Source of the DNA: Rhizobium sp. RM
GTDB taxonomy: Bacteria; Pseudomonadota; Alphaproteobacteria; Rhizobiales; Rhizobiaceae
DNA: 64,000 nucleotides
Reading direction: 5' to 3'
Assembly (NCBI RefSeq): GCF_013390595.1
Contig: NZ_JACAWV010000023.1
Coordinates: forward strand, 310,001 to 374,000
This document shows, piece by piece, positions 35,137 through 44,140 of this stretch; position 1 is the stretch's first letter, and each line of letters starts with the position of its first letter. Both the position numbers and the translations under genes were made by a program. The notes below the pieces were generated by a model that did no database searches, was not told the DNA's origin, and saw only the letters and a list, made by a program, of their open reading frames with translations.

Positions 35137-35754
35137 TTATCGGGGCAGAGCCTCGGTATAGGCGCGGTATGGAGGCGGTAATGTGTGGCGGTCGCGCCCG
35201 ATAGCTGGAATGTTTTCGACAGAAACGCTCTTCAATCTGTCGAGCAATCCGTAGCCCTGCGACCAGCGTCCGAAGCCGCTGGCAATGTTGATATGCCCGA
35301 CATCGCCGAGATTAAGGAGATCGCTGCCCCAGGCGGCGCTTGTTGATGCTAGCTCTTCCGGCTCCATGTAGGGGTCAGACATGCTACCAACAACAAGGCT
35401 CGGAAACGGGAGCGGATCGGTCGGAAACTCACCAAACCGCACGATGCATGGATGGAGCGCCTCGACCTTTTGAAGGTGGGCGGGTGCGACTAACAACGCA
35501 GCCTTTATCTTGGCAGCAAGGGGACGCGCAGCCATATTGGCGACCAACAGGCAACCAAGGCTATGAGCAACGATGTAGGCGCCGTCACTAGCCGCGATCG
35601 CATCCTCCAGCCTCACCAGCCAGTCCTCTAGGACCGGGCACTGCCAATCATCCTGATCGACTAGGCTCGCGTCCGAATGATCCAGCAGCCAGTGCCGCTG
35701 CCAATGTCCTTCATCCGAACCATTGAGGCCAGGCACGATCAAGGTGGTACACAT
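35137..35754 (-). CDS. RBBP9/YdeN-family alpha/beta hydrolase
   Basis: A 205-aa serine hydrolase-like protein. LIVPGLNGSDEGHWQRHW at residues 5-22 and the nucleophile elbow AHSLGC (Ser66 or nearby) are the family marks, with a C-terminal DVGHINIASGFGRW carrying the predicted catalytic histidine. Natural substrates of this family are mostly unknown. It stands alone, ended by a terminator, between the acyl-CoA-dehydrogenase-like gene and the rhodanese gene. Confidence 0.85.
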   Translation of the reverse strand: MCTTLIVPGLNGSDEGHWQRHWLLDHSDASLVDQDDWQCPVLEDWLVRLEDAIAASDGAYIVAHSLGCLLVANMAARPLAAKIKAALLVAPAHLQKVEALHPCIVRFGEFPTDPLPFPSLVVGSMSDPYMEPEELASTSAAWGSDLLNLGDVGHINIASGFGRWSQGYGLLDRLKSVSVENIPAIGRDRHTLPPPYRAYTEALPR

Positions 35755-35954
35755 GTTTGCTCCGTGGATTGCTTGCGTCCCACAGCCAAGATGATGAATT
35801 CCACTATTTTAGTCGACTATTACATTTTCATGCGCCCGAGAGATCGGGAAAAAAGCATCCATTCATTTTCAAAAGCGTGAAAAAAGCATCGCTTCAGATT
35901 TCTGCGATGAGCGAAACCGGCAAACTAAGTGTGATATCTCTCAGTCGGCGAGAC

Positions 35955-35985
35955 GCTTGCAAGGCGCCTGAAGGCGCCTGCAAGC
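35955..35985. terminator. Strong hairpin after the acyl-CoA-dehydrogenase-fold gene
   Basis: GCTTGCA and TGCAAGC outer arms enclose two tandem AGGCGCCTG units that pair with each other. It starts 10 bases after the stop codon at 35996 on the minus strand. It lacks a U-run, so it may be a weak terminator or an mRNA end stabiliser. Confidence 0.5.
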
Positions 35986-35995
35986 TCCAATCTTG

Positions 35996-37207
35996 TTAGC
36001 GAACTGTATGACGCACGTCAGCGGGGTTTTCGGCCGCGCTTTTCCTGATCAGTTCACGACCGATGATCGTACGGATCATATGGCTCTGCGGCGCATGTGC
36101 TCTTGCAGTGATCGCATTCCGGTGATGGCGCTCCAGATGATAATCCCGGCGCAAACCGCGATTGCCGCCAAGCTCCAGTGCCAGATCGGTGATCGTTACC
36201 GCATTCTCGATGACCACATGGCGCACGGCCAGCGCATCGGTGCCGACCTGCTTCTTGTCATCGATATCGCGCCCGACAGAGGTCAGAAGGCGCCTGTTGG
36301 CGGCAATCAATACCTCGATTTGCCCGAGCGCTTCCTGAATTCTCGGTATCGATGAAAGTGGTGCGCCGAGGCTCGCCGGCACATGGCCGTTCAGATGCTT
36401 TAGCAGATCGTTGCGGGCTGAGACGGCGACGCCATGGTAGACAGCCGCCAGCATAACAAAGAAGTTATACCCGTCGACCTCATCCCGGCGAAGAGGCTCA
36501 CTCGCTGGCTGCTCGGCAACGACGTTTTCCAGAGGCACCCGGACGTCATTCAAAAGCAAGTCATCACTCGCGGTCGCAAACATGCCTGTCGCGTCCCAGG
36601 CCTTCTCACGGCCGATACCACCGAGGTCGAGAGGAACTAGCAACTGGATCAGTCGCGGCGTCTCCTCATCCGTTGTCGCCAGAACGATCGCCCATTTCAG
36701 ACCGGGTAGCCCGGTTACGAAACTCTTGCGACCGTTGACGACCCAGGCCTCTCCTTCGATGCGCGCGCTCGTCTCCGGCAAGCCACCGTGGGCTGGAGAA
36801 CCAATGCCTGGCTCGGCCTGCGCATTATTGAGCAAAGCCGTTCCGGAAAGATTCGCCGTCAAGACTTTGGCAGCAAGAACATCAGGCCACTTGCCACGGC
36901 GAATGCTGCCGTGAACACTATAATGCATCGCGAGAACAAGGGCGGTAGAGGGGTCACCTTCAGCAATCGCAGCGATGACAGCCTGGGCTGTCTCGATCCC
37001 TTCGCCCCACCCCCCGGTTTCTTTAGACTGGATCAGGCTGAGAAGGCCTGACCTGAACAGCTCGACAAAATTCTCTGCAGGAAATTCACCTGTCCTGTCG
37101 TGAGCGGCCGCGGTCGTACCGAAGCCCTCAGCAAGCGATCTGGCAATATCGACCGGGTCTAAAGTGGGCCTTTGTGACGACGCCACTGCGGAAATCTGGA
37201 CCGTCAT
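35996..37207 (-). CDS. Acyl-CoA-dehydrogenase-fold monooxygenase-like protein
   Basis: A 403-aa protein with the full acyl-CoA dehydrogenase fold: FRSGLLSLIQSKETGG and AEGDPSTALVLAMHY in the first domain, WVVNGRKSFVTGLPG in the beta domain, and a C-terminal ERHHRNAITARAHAPQ. The last motif resembles the His-Trp-Arg-Asn region of DszC and SfnB, flavin monooxygenases that add oxygen to sulfur, so monooxygenase activity is more likely than dehydrogenation. It overlaps the DszB-like gene by ATGA and forms a unit with that gene and a solute-binding protein gene. Confidence 0.82.
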   Translation of the reverse strand: MTVQISAVASSQRPTLDPVDIARSLAEGFGTTAAAHDRTGEFPAENFVELFRSGLLSLIQSKETGGWGEGIETAQAVIAAIAEGDPSTALVLAMHYSVHGSIRRGKWPDVLAAKVLTANLSGTALLNNAQAEPGIGSPAHGGLPETSARIEGEAWVVNGRKSFVTGLPGLKWAIVLATTDEETPRLIQLLVPLDLGGIGREKAWDATGMFATASDDLLLNDVRVPLENVVAEQPASEPLRRDEVDGYNFFVMLAAVYHGVAVSARNDLLKHLNGHVPASLGAPLSSIPRIQEALGQIEVLIAANRRLLTSVGRDIDDKKQVGTDALAVRHVVIENAVTITDLALELGGNRGLRRDYHLERHHRNAITARAHAPQSHMIRTIIGRELIRKSAAENPADVRHTVR

Positions 37208-38235
37208 GCAACTGCCCTTTCATCCGCCGGGACAAAACGGTCATCGATCCAGGTGTGAATGTCGAAATTGTCCTCAAGAAAACCCCATTCGTGCAGGAAA
37301 TCCTTGTAGTGGCTGATGGCCGCTAGGAGCTCCTTGTCGAGGCCAAGGCCGAGATGGCGATGAACATCGGGGCCATTGGCAGCCAGAACCTGTTCTTCAG
37401 TGGCACCGGCTTCACGCGCAATGAAGCGCCTTGTCTCTTCCGGGTGCTCTTCTGCCCAGATAGACGCCTTGCGGATTGCGTCAACCAGGCGCTCGACAAG
37501 ATCCGGACGTTCATCGGCCAGGCGAGCATCAACTGTCAGAACCCGCGGCGAACCCGAGTTAATGCGGATTTTCGGGTCGGGATGAAACCCGAACTCAATC
37601 ACCTGGACTGCGCCAATCAGATTTGCTGCAGAGACACCGGCCGTCCCTTTGACAAAGATCGCATCGACCTCCCCGCGCAAGAGTGCAGCGATCTCCTCTC
37701 CGAACGATTGTCGGCGCTTCAGACCGAACAGCGAAGGTCCCTCCTGCGTTTCCAACACGGAATGGTCCTGGACAATGTCGATAAGCTCAACATCGCCGAT
37801 CCGCAAACCTCCAAGAGACAAGGCCGAGACGACGCCCTTCAGCGCCGTTGCCCGCATGAAATCGACAATGCCCTCCGGCCTGCGCGGTACGCCAATGCGG
37901 CGCCCCGCTAGATCAGCAACCGTTCGAATACCTGTTTGCGGCAGCGTAATGATAGCCTGAAACTCGTCCGTCCATGTAATGCCGACGAGACGTGTATTGC
38001 GTCCTTCCGACCGGGCGCGAATGGGCGGTACGTTGCCACCGTGCCTGAATGACCATTCCAGCGTGTGGTTGAAATGGCTTTGCCTGATGGAACGATCCGG
38101 CGAATCGATGATCGATTTCAGGGCAATACCGACATCGCCAAAGGTTTTTTCGAGATAACCGAGCTGGACGGCCAGACCGACCGGGGTCGGAACCGGGCAG
38201 CGCGTATACCAGATTTCAGATAGTGGAGTGCTCAT
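37204..38235 (-). CDS. DszB-like desulfinase family protein, copy 1
   Basis: A 343-aa protein of the SsuA/NitT-like binding-protein fold that most resembles the desulfinase DszB. The DszB catalytic residues Cys27, His60, Arg70 and Gly73 have equivalents Cys13 (TRCPVPTP), His54, Arg64 and Gly67 (HF-8 residues-R-x-GG), with identical His-to-Arg and Arg-to-Gly spacing. No signal peptide is visible, so a cytoplasmic enzyme fits better than a transport protein. The start at 38235 has AAGGG upstream. It is translationally coupled to the acyl-CoA-dehydrogenase-fold gene. It would release sulfite from a sulfinate; the substrate is unknown and annotation as an ABC binding protein is the main alternative. 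Confidence 0.78.
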   Translation of the reverse strand: MSTPLSEIWYTRCPVPTPVGLAVQLGYLEKTFGDVGIALKSIIDSPDRSIRQSHFNHTLEWSFRHGGNVPPIRARSEGRNTRLVGITWTDEFQAIITLPQTGIRTVADLAGRRIGVPRRPEGIVDFMRATALKGVVSALSLGGLRIGDVELIDIVQDHSVLETQEGPSLFGLKRRQSFGEEIAALLRGEVDAIFVKGTAGVSAANLIGAVQVIEFGFHPDPKIRINSGSPRVLTVDARLADERPDLVERLVDAIRKASIWAEEHPEETRRFIAREAGATEEQVLAANGPDVHRHLGLGLDKELLAAISHYKDFLHEWGFLEDNFDIHTWIDDRFVPADERAVA

Positions 38236-38341
38236 CGCTTGACCCTTCATGACAGGCGGAACATCGACAGCGTCTGATGTCCGCGAATAGACCATTTGCT
38301 GAAGGCCCGCCGTTACCGGGCGGGCGATATTGCTGTTGAGT

Positions 38342-39949
38342 TCAGGACGCAACGATGTGCGCAAAGGCAAGGCTTCCTGAGACCCCTTCAGCCCCGACCG
38401 TGTGGCCCGATATCCGTTTGTTGAAGATGGTAATCTCAGGGGCAGCGACGATATCGATCGCAGGGACATCCTCGATCAGGATCTGCTGGATCTCTTTCCA
38501 CTGCGCAACGCGTTTGTCCGGATCAATTTCGACCGCCGCCGCTTCCAGCAGGGCATCAACCTTCGGGTTGCTGTAGGCCGCACCATTGGAAAAAGGCACG
38601 CCTTTCTTGAAGTTCTTTGACCAATAGAGACGCTGAACACCAACCGTCGGATCGAACAAATTGCTCATGCCCTCATAGGCAAAATCGAAATCGCGATCGG
38701 TGTAGATGCGTTTCGTATAGGTCGCGAAGTCCTGAGTACGCACCGTGACATCAATGCCGACCTTCGCCAAAGCCTGACGGATATAATCCGCTCCGCGCGG
38801 ATAAGCCTCGGTACTCGGAACGTAATCCAGATTGAGCTTGAAGCGAATTCCGTTTGCGTCTCGTTTGTAGCCTGCATCATCCAGCAGCGCTTCCGCAGCT
38901 TTGAGATCGATCGGATAGGTTTTCAGATCGTCGACAAACCATCGCGTCAGCTTTGGGTTGATAGGCCCGGTGATCGGCGATCCGTATCCGTAATTGACAG
39001 TATTGAAGATGACGTTGCGATCAATCACATGGGCAAACGCGCGACGAACGCGCACATCCTTGAACACCTCTTTCTCAAGATTGAATTCAACGCGGCTGAT
39101 GGAATTTGAGTACTGATAGCCATTGGTCTCAAAAGCCAGGTCCGGCAACTCCTTCAGCCGATCGAGGTCACTGTAGGCCACCGGCGTGCTTGGTGCGAGA
39201 TCGATCTCCCCGGTTTCGATCGCAATAGCTCGGGCGGCCGCGTCCGGAATGAAACGAACGATAAGTTGATCGATGTAGGGGCGTGGCGCATCCCAATAGT
39301 CTGGATTGCGCTCATAAACGACATGGCTGCCACGCACCCACGCCTTGAATTTAAACGCTCCCGTGCCGATTGGTGCCAGATTGACCGGGTTTTCGGTCAC
39401 CTTCGTCCCTTCATAGAGATGCTTGGGTACGATCGGCGTTTCAGCGGCTGCGAGCGCGGTGATCAGGTAAGGTGCGGGCTTCGATAGAACCAAGACTGCC
39501 GTCAGCTCGTCCGGAGTTTCCACATCAGTCAAATTCAGGAACGTGTTGCGCCCGCGCGGATGGACCTCCTTGAGGGTCCGGATTGAGAACGCGACATCGG
39601 CAGCGGTAAACGGCTTGCCATCATGCCACTTTACACCAGACCTCAGATTGAAGGTGTATCGCAGGCCATCGTCACTGATCGCCCAGGATTTTGCCAGAAG
39701 TGGTTGGGGGTTGAGGTCGAAGTCGTAGGTCAAAAGCCCCTCGGTGACCTTCGGCGATACATAGACGGAGTTGTAGGCGGTGTGGGCGATCGTTGTCAGA
39801 ACAGGTGGCTCGGATGATATCAGCAACGTCGCAGTGCCGCCGCGTGCCGGCTCAGCGGCACCCACCTTCAAACCCGACAGTGATGCCGCGCCGAGCGCGA
39901 CCGATGCCAGAAGGAAACTCCGTCTCGTCGTGCGATTGAAATCAGTCAT
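38342..39949 (-). CDS. Family 5 ABC solute-binding protein with twin-arginine signal (SBP 1)
   Basis: A 535-aa DppA/OppA-family periplasmic protein starting MTDFNRTTRRSFLLASVAL, a twin-arginine export signal. The signature YTFNLRSGVKWHDGKPF and the block NPDYWDAPRPYIDQLIVRF are present. Two other binding proteins of the island (48931-50526 and 51188-52783) share its layout. ATG at 39949 follows AAAAGGAGAGG. It is divergent from the only complete ABC permease/ATPase set of the island, which it probably serves, and is followed by a DszB-like gene. Confidence 0.9.
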   Translation of the reverse strand: MTDFNRTTRRSFLLASVALGAASLSGLKVGAAEPARGGTATLLISSEPPVLTTIAHTAYNSVYVSPKVTEGLLTYDFDLNPQPLLAKSWAISDDGLRYTFNLRSGVKWHDGKPFTAADVAFSIRTLKEVHPRGRNTFLNLTDVETPDELTAVLVLSKPAPYLITALAAAETPIVPKHLYEGTKVTENPVNLAPIGTGAFKFKAWVRGSHVVYERNPDYWDAPRPYIDQLIVRFIPDAAARAIAIETGEIDLAPSTPVAYSDLDRLKELPDLAFETNGYQYSNSISRVEFNLEKEVFKDVRVRRAFAHVIDRNVIFNTVNYGYGSPITGPINPKLTRWFVDDLKTYPIDLKAAEALLDDAGYKRDANGIRFKLNLDYVPSTEAYPRGADYIRQALAKVGIDVTVRTQDFATYTKRIYTDRDFDFAYEGMSNLFDPTVGVQRLYWSKNFKKGVPFSNGAAYSNPKVDALLEAAAVEIDPDKRVAQWKEIQQILIEDVPAIDIVAAPEITIFNKRISGHTVGAEGVSGSLAFAHIVAS

Positions 39950-40213
39950 GCGATATCCTCTCCTTTTGAGCGGTAAAAACCGGCAAACCAAACGCTGGCG
40001 CATTGAGAGAAGTTTCTTTCGTCATTGAGAGCCGTCGCGCCAAAAAACACTACAATTCACATTTTGTAGAAATTATCTTTTCTAATGCGGGTTATTTCCT
40101 GTAATTTAAGGAAAATAATTCCATTACTCTTTGACAAATTCCATAAAATTAGTCAACTAATGGCGCACTCCAGATGGAGCATAAGCGACTTGGACGGTTA
40201 CGGATGGGAGCCG
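39950..40213. promoter_or_regulatory. Divergent promoter gap with three inverted repeats
   Basis: The gap is very AT-rich and separates binding protein 1 (minus) from the permease operon (plus). It contains CTACAA-N8-TTGTAG (40050-40069), TTTCC-N10-GGAAA (40095-40114) and TTAGT-CA-ACTAA (40149-40160). At least one is likely an operator, since the two units encode parts of one importer. No protein-coding signal was accepted here. Confidence 0.45.
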
Positions 40214-41203
40214 ATGTCAAATTCGAAACGGATTTTCTCTCAGGCACGTCGTGTCGCCATTCAGGCGGTTCCGACAGTCCTTGGAATTGTCATTCTGAAC
40301 TTCTTTCTGCTGCAACTCGCACCGGGCGACGCAGCCGATGTCCTCGCTGCTGAAGCTGGTTCGGCGACGGTGGAGACCATGGCCGAAATCCGCTCGCGCT
40401 TCGGACTGGATCTGCCTGTTCTTCATCAGCTGATGAACTATCTGGGCAATCTGGCGCAGTTCAGCCTCGGTTATTCTCCGCGCTACGGCATGCCTGTTGC
40501 AGATCTCATCGGCCAGAGACTACCCGGGACCCTTGCGCTGATGGGCGCAGCACTCGGGATCGCCATCGTCGCAGGCGTATTCCTTGGTGCGATCATGGCG
40601 CTTTTCTCCGGCAAGCTGCCAGACCGGATTATCTCGATCGGATCTCTGATCTTCTATTCCGTGCCGGGGTTCTGGATCGGGTTGATGCTGATCCTGACAT
40701 TTTCGGTAAAGCTCGGCTGGCTTCCGTCGGGCGGGGACAGCACGATTGGTAGCAGTCTCACAGGCTTTGATGCGGTCGTCGACAGAGCCCGCTATATCGT
40801 CCTACCGGCTTTGTCGCTCGCCTTATATTTTCTGGCGATCTATGCGCGGCTGACCCGTGCCGCGATGCTGGAGGTCAAATCGCAGGACTACGTCCGCACG
40901 GCACGCGCGAAGGGTGTTTCGCCCTGGCGGCTGACAATTCGCCATATCCTGCGCAATGCACTCATTCCAATCACCACGATGGCCGGCATGCATATTGGCG
41001 GCCTGCTTGGCGGCGCCGTCGTCGTCGAGACAGTCTTCAGTTGGCCAGGCCTCGGTCGGCTGGCGTTCGAAGCCGTCATGGCCCGCGACTTCAGTGTCCT
41101 GCTTGGCATCCTGCTCCTGTCCTCTCTGGTCGTCATTGTCGTTAATGTAGCCGTAGACCTCCTGCAGGCATGGCTAGACCCTCGCATTGGAGAAAGCCGA
41201 TGA
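40214..41203 (+). CDS. Dpp/Opp-type ABC transporter permease (DppB-like)
   Basis: A 329-aa permease starting MSNSKRIFSQARRVAIQ, with LQLAPGDAADVLAAEAG and SRFGLDLPVLHQLMNYL, the DppB marks. The start at 40214 has GGGAG nearby; upstream in-frame ATGs at 40160 and earlier lack ribosome sites. It is the first gene of the plus-strand importer operon and overlaps the next gene by ATGA. Confidence 0.92.
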   Translation: MSNSKRIFSQARRVAIQAVPTVLGIVILNFFLLQLAPGDAADVLAAEAGSATVETMAEIRSRFGLDLPVLHQLMNYLGNLAQFSLGYSPRYGMPVADLIGQRLPGTLALMGAALGIAIVAGVFLGAIMALFSGKLPDRIISIGSLIFYSVPGFWIGLMLILTFSVKLGWLPSGGDSTIGSSLTGFDAVVDRARYIVLPALSLALYFLAIYARLTRAAMLEVKSQDYVRTARAKGVSPWRLTIRHILRNALIPITTMAGMHIGGLLGGAVVVETVFSWPGLGRLAFEAVMARDFSVLLGILLLSSLVVIVVNVAVDLLQAWLDPRIGESR

Positions 41204-42213
41204 GTTCCACGAACACCACCGCGCTCCTGCACGCTCCCGAGATCACCGCTCAGGCAAAGGCCGGCACGCTCGACACCCAAAACGCCTTGCCCCCCAAGGA
41301 AGACAAGACCTGGCCTTACCTTCATGCCCCTGACGCCCTGTCGGCCAGGACCGCATCGGTACCGCGCAGAGGATTGCGGCGGGAAATCAAGGTCTTCCTG
41401 AAAAACCCGAATGCGATTGTCGGGTTGCTCTTCCTTGCGACCGTAATCGTCACCGCACTTCTCGCCCCGCTTCTCTATCCCGGCGATCCCCTGGAGATGG
41501 TAGCGCGTCCGTTCCTTTGGCCCGGTCAGAACGGAGCCTATCCGCTTGGCACGGATTCCATGGGCCGCGATGTGCTGGCCGGGATTGTACATGGTGCACG
41601 CATCTCTTTGACCGTCGGCGTCGTTGCCACGCTGATCGGGCTCACGATCGGCATTTCGGTCGGCGCCTTTGCCGGATATTTCGGCGGCGTCATCGATGAC
41701 GTCCTCGTCAAGCTGATCGAAATCTTCCAGACATTGCCAAATTTTGTACTGCTCGTTGTACTTGTCGCCATTGCCCAGCCATCAGTGACGACGGTGACTT
41801 CCGCAATAGGCATCATTACCTGGCCCTTGGTCGCCCGGCTGACGCGCGCCGAATTCCGCGCAATCCGCGAAAAAGATTACGTCCTGGCGGCCCGCAGTCT
41901 GGGATACGGACACGCGCGGATTGTCTTCACCGAAATCCTGCCCAATGCCCTGCCTCCCATCATCGTGACGTCGTCGGTCATGGTCGCCGGTGCTATCCTG
42001 ATGGAAGCAGCATTGTCCTTTATGGGCCTCGGCGATCCCAACCGTGTCTCCTGGGGTTCGATGATCGGATCGGGACGCGACGTGATCAGAACCGCCTGGT
42101 ACCTCACCGCACTGCCGGGCCTTGCCATCGTCTTCACCGTCATATCGCTGAACCTCATCAGTGACGGGCTGAACGACGCCCTCAACCCGCGCTTTTCGGA
42201 GGAACGCAGTTGA
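41200..42213 (+). CDS. Dpp/Opp-type ABC transporter permease (DppC-like)
   Basis: A 337-aa permease with a long hydrophilic N-terminus (about 60 residues), then one helix, PLGTDSMGRDVLAGIVHG and the EAA loop REKDYVLAARSLGYG. It starts at 41200, overlapping the DppB-like stop, and ends overlapping the TTG of the ATPase gene. It forms the membrane channel with its DppB-like partner. Confidence 0.92.
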   Translation: MSSTNTTALLHAPEITAQAKAGTLDTQNALPPKEDKTWPYLHAPDALSARTASVPRRGLRREIKVFLKNPNAIVGLLFLATVIVTALLAPLLYPGDPLEMVARPFLWPGQNGAYPLGTDSMGRDVLAGIVHGARISLTVGVVATLIGLTIGISVGAFAGYFGGVIDDVLVKLIEIFQTLPNFVLLVVLVAIAQPSVTTVTSAIGIITWPLVARLTRAEFRAIREKDYVLAARSLGYGHARIVFTEILPNALPPIIVTSSVMVAGAILMEAALSFMGLGDPNRVSWGSMIGSGRDVIRTAWYLTALPGLAIVFTVISLNLISDGLNDALNPRFSEERS

Positions 42214-43208
42214 CCCCTTTGGTGGAAGTCCAGGATCTGTCCGTTGGCTTTGGTACGGCACAGCCCGTAAAAGGTGTGAGCTTCAAGGTGCACTCCGGTG
42301 AGATGCTGGCAATCGTTGGCGAAAGCGGCTCAGGCAAGTCCCTGACGGCCCTCTCTCTGATTGGACTGTTGCCATCGAACGCAAAGACCGGTGGCCGCAT
42401 TTTACTGGAAGGTAAGGATCTTTTACCTCTTTCCGAGCGCCGCTGGCGGTCTATTCGCGGCCGAGACATCGGCATGATCTTTCAGGAGCCGATGACCTCG
42501 CTCAACCCTGTGCTGACGGTTGGCGAACAGATCATTGAGGTCCTGCGCATCCACGAGCGCATTAATAAGCACGAGGCGCGCAAACGGGCAATCGAACTCC
42601 TGGAACTCGTCAACATTCCTGAAGCGCGACGCCGTGTCGACGACTACCCGCATCAGCTTTCAGGGGGCATGCGCCAGCGTGTGATGATCGCCATCGGCGT
42701 CGCCTGCAACCCGAAACTGCTGATCGCCGATGAAGCGACAACAGCGCTCGATGTCACGATACAGGCACAAATCCTACAGCTCCTCGACAATCTTCGACGC
42801 GACCTCAACATGGCCGTTGTGCTTATCACACACGACCTCGGCATCGTCGCACAATGGGCTGATCGGGTTATGGTGATGTATGCGGGACGAAAGGTGGAAG
42901 AGGGCTTGCCGGAGCCCGTGTTTTCCCATCCCTATCATCCCTATACGCGGGGATTGCTTGCCGCCTCGCCAAGAGCAGAGGACGGACAACACTACCGGGA
43001 TGGTCCACTGATCGAAATCCCGGGGTCCATCGTCTCCGCAACGGGTGAACGAGGCTGCGCCTTCCGTCCGCGCTGTCCGGACGCCCGCGGTTTCTGCGGG
43101 CAGTTTGTTCCCCCGCTCCGCTCCATTTCCGAAGGGCGTTATGCCGCCTGCCCGTTCGTATCCGAAATTTCAGGGGAGGTCTCCGATGGCGCTTTTGTCA
43201 GTGCATAA
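42210..43208 (+). CDS. Dipeptide-type ABC transporter ATP-binding protein (DppD-like)
   Basis: A 332-aa ATPase with Walker A GESGSGKS near residue 37, LSGGMRQR and LLIADEA (an Ala in place of the usual Pro after DE). The C-terminal cysteine-containing motif [16 protein letters not shown] is typical of DppD/OppD. The start is a TTG at 42210 with a strong GGAGG seven bases before it, overlapping the TGA of the permease gene. Confidence 0.92.
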   Translation: MTPLVEVQDLSVGFGTAQPVKGVSFKVHSGEMLAIVGESGSGKSLTALSLIGLLPSNAKTGGRILLEGKDLLPLSERRWRSIRGRDIGMIFQEPMTSLNPVLTVGEQIIEVLRIHERINKHEARKRAIELLELVNIPEARRRVDDYPHQLSGGMRQRVMIAIGVACNPKLLIADEATTALDVTIQAQILQLLDNLRRDLNMAVVLITHDLGIVAQWADRVMVMYAGRKVEEGLPEPVFSHPYHPYTRGLLAASPRAEDGQHYRDGPLIEIPGSIVSATGERGCAFRPRCPDARGFCGQFVPPLRSISEGRYAACPFVSEISGEVSDGAFVSA

Positions 43209-44121
43209 ACTGTCCACCGAATATGCTGGAGGGCGCGGAACGGTTCGCGCCGTCGATGACGTCTCCCTAGAGATCGAGGCCGGTGAAACCGTTGCGCTGG
43301 TGGGAGAATCCGGCTGCGGCAAGTCTTCGCTCGGCAAATCTTTGATGCGCCTTGTTGAACCGTCCTCGGGACAGGTCGTGTTCAATGGCGCCGACGTAAC
43401 GGCGATGTCATCGACTGAACTGCGTAGCATCCGCCGGCGCATACAAATGATCTTTCAGGACCCATTCGCCTCTCTCAATCCTCGCCAGACAGTCCGCACG
43501 ATCCTTACTGGCCCACTGAAAGTGCACGGCATCGGCGACAGGCGGCAACAACAGGAAATTGTCGAGGCAATCGTCGCGCAGGTCGGTTTGCCCGAGGATT
43601 CCCTCGATCGTTATCCGCACGAATTTTCCGGCGGTCAGCGTCAGCGCATCGGCATCGCCCGTGCCCTGATCCTCGAACCTGAACTGGTCGTCTGTGACGA
43701 ACCGGTTTCCGCGCTCGATCTATCGATACAGGCGCAAATTCTCAACCTTCTGGTAGAGATGAAGAGCCGGCTTTCGCTGTCCTACCTCTTCGTCTCGCAC
43801 GACCTGTCCGTGGTCCGTTATTTTTCTGATCGTGTGCTCGTCATGTATCTTGGAAAAATTGTTGAAAGCGCACCGACTGCGCAACTGTGGGCGGCACCTC
43901 GCCACCCCTACACCCGTGCCTTGCTGGCTGCAGTCCCCGACCCTTCACGCCGCAAACAGACCGCACCGATTTCGGGCGATCTTCCAAGTCCTCACAACCC
44001 GCCATCAGGCTGTCGCTTTCACACCAGGTGCCCATTGGCGAGCGACCTCTGTCGCGACAAGGCACCAGAATACCAGTTCTTCGGCAAGAACCACGCTGTG
44101 GCTTGCCATCACGCACAGTAA
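43186..44121 (+). CDS. Dipeptide-type ABC transporter ATP-binding protein (DppF-like)
   Basis: A 311-aa ATPase with Walker A GESGCGKS near residue 41, FSGGQRQRI and a C-terminal GCRFHTRCPLASDLC motif, as in DppF/OppF. ATG at 43186 follows GGGGAGG. It overlaps the DppD-like gene by 23 bases. The two ATPases and two permeases form a full importer that must share the three binding proteins of the island. Confidence 0.92.
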   Translation: MALLSVHKLSTEYAGGRGTVRAVDDVSLEIEAGETVALVGESGCGKSSLGKSLMRLVEPSSGQVVFNGADVTAMSSTELRSIRRRIQMIFQDPFASLNPRQTVRTILTGPLKVHGIGDRRQQQEIVEAIVAQVGLPEDSLDRYPHEFSGGQRQRIGIARALILEPELVVCDEPVSALDLSIQAQILNLLVEMKSRLSLSYLFVSHDLSVVRYFSDRVLVMYLGKIVESAPTAQLWAAPRHPYTRALLAAVPDPSRRKQTAPISGDLPSPHNPPSGCRFHTRCPLASDLCRDKAPEYQFFGKNHAVACHHAQ

Positions 44122-44140
44122 CCTCAAGGAGTACTTACCA

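Noticed and set aside
35961-35980. Tandem AGGCGCCTG units as a possible CRISPR or mobile-element repeat
   Set aside because: Only two copies exist and they form the stem of a hairpin right after a stop codon.
37204-38235. Plain SsuA/NitT-type transport binding protein
   Set aside because: The protein lacks a signal peptide, no matching permease is near, and the DszB catalytic residues are all present, so a desulfinase-like enzyme is preferred.
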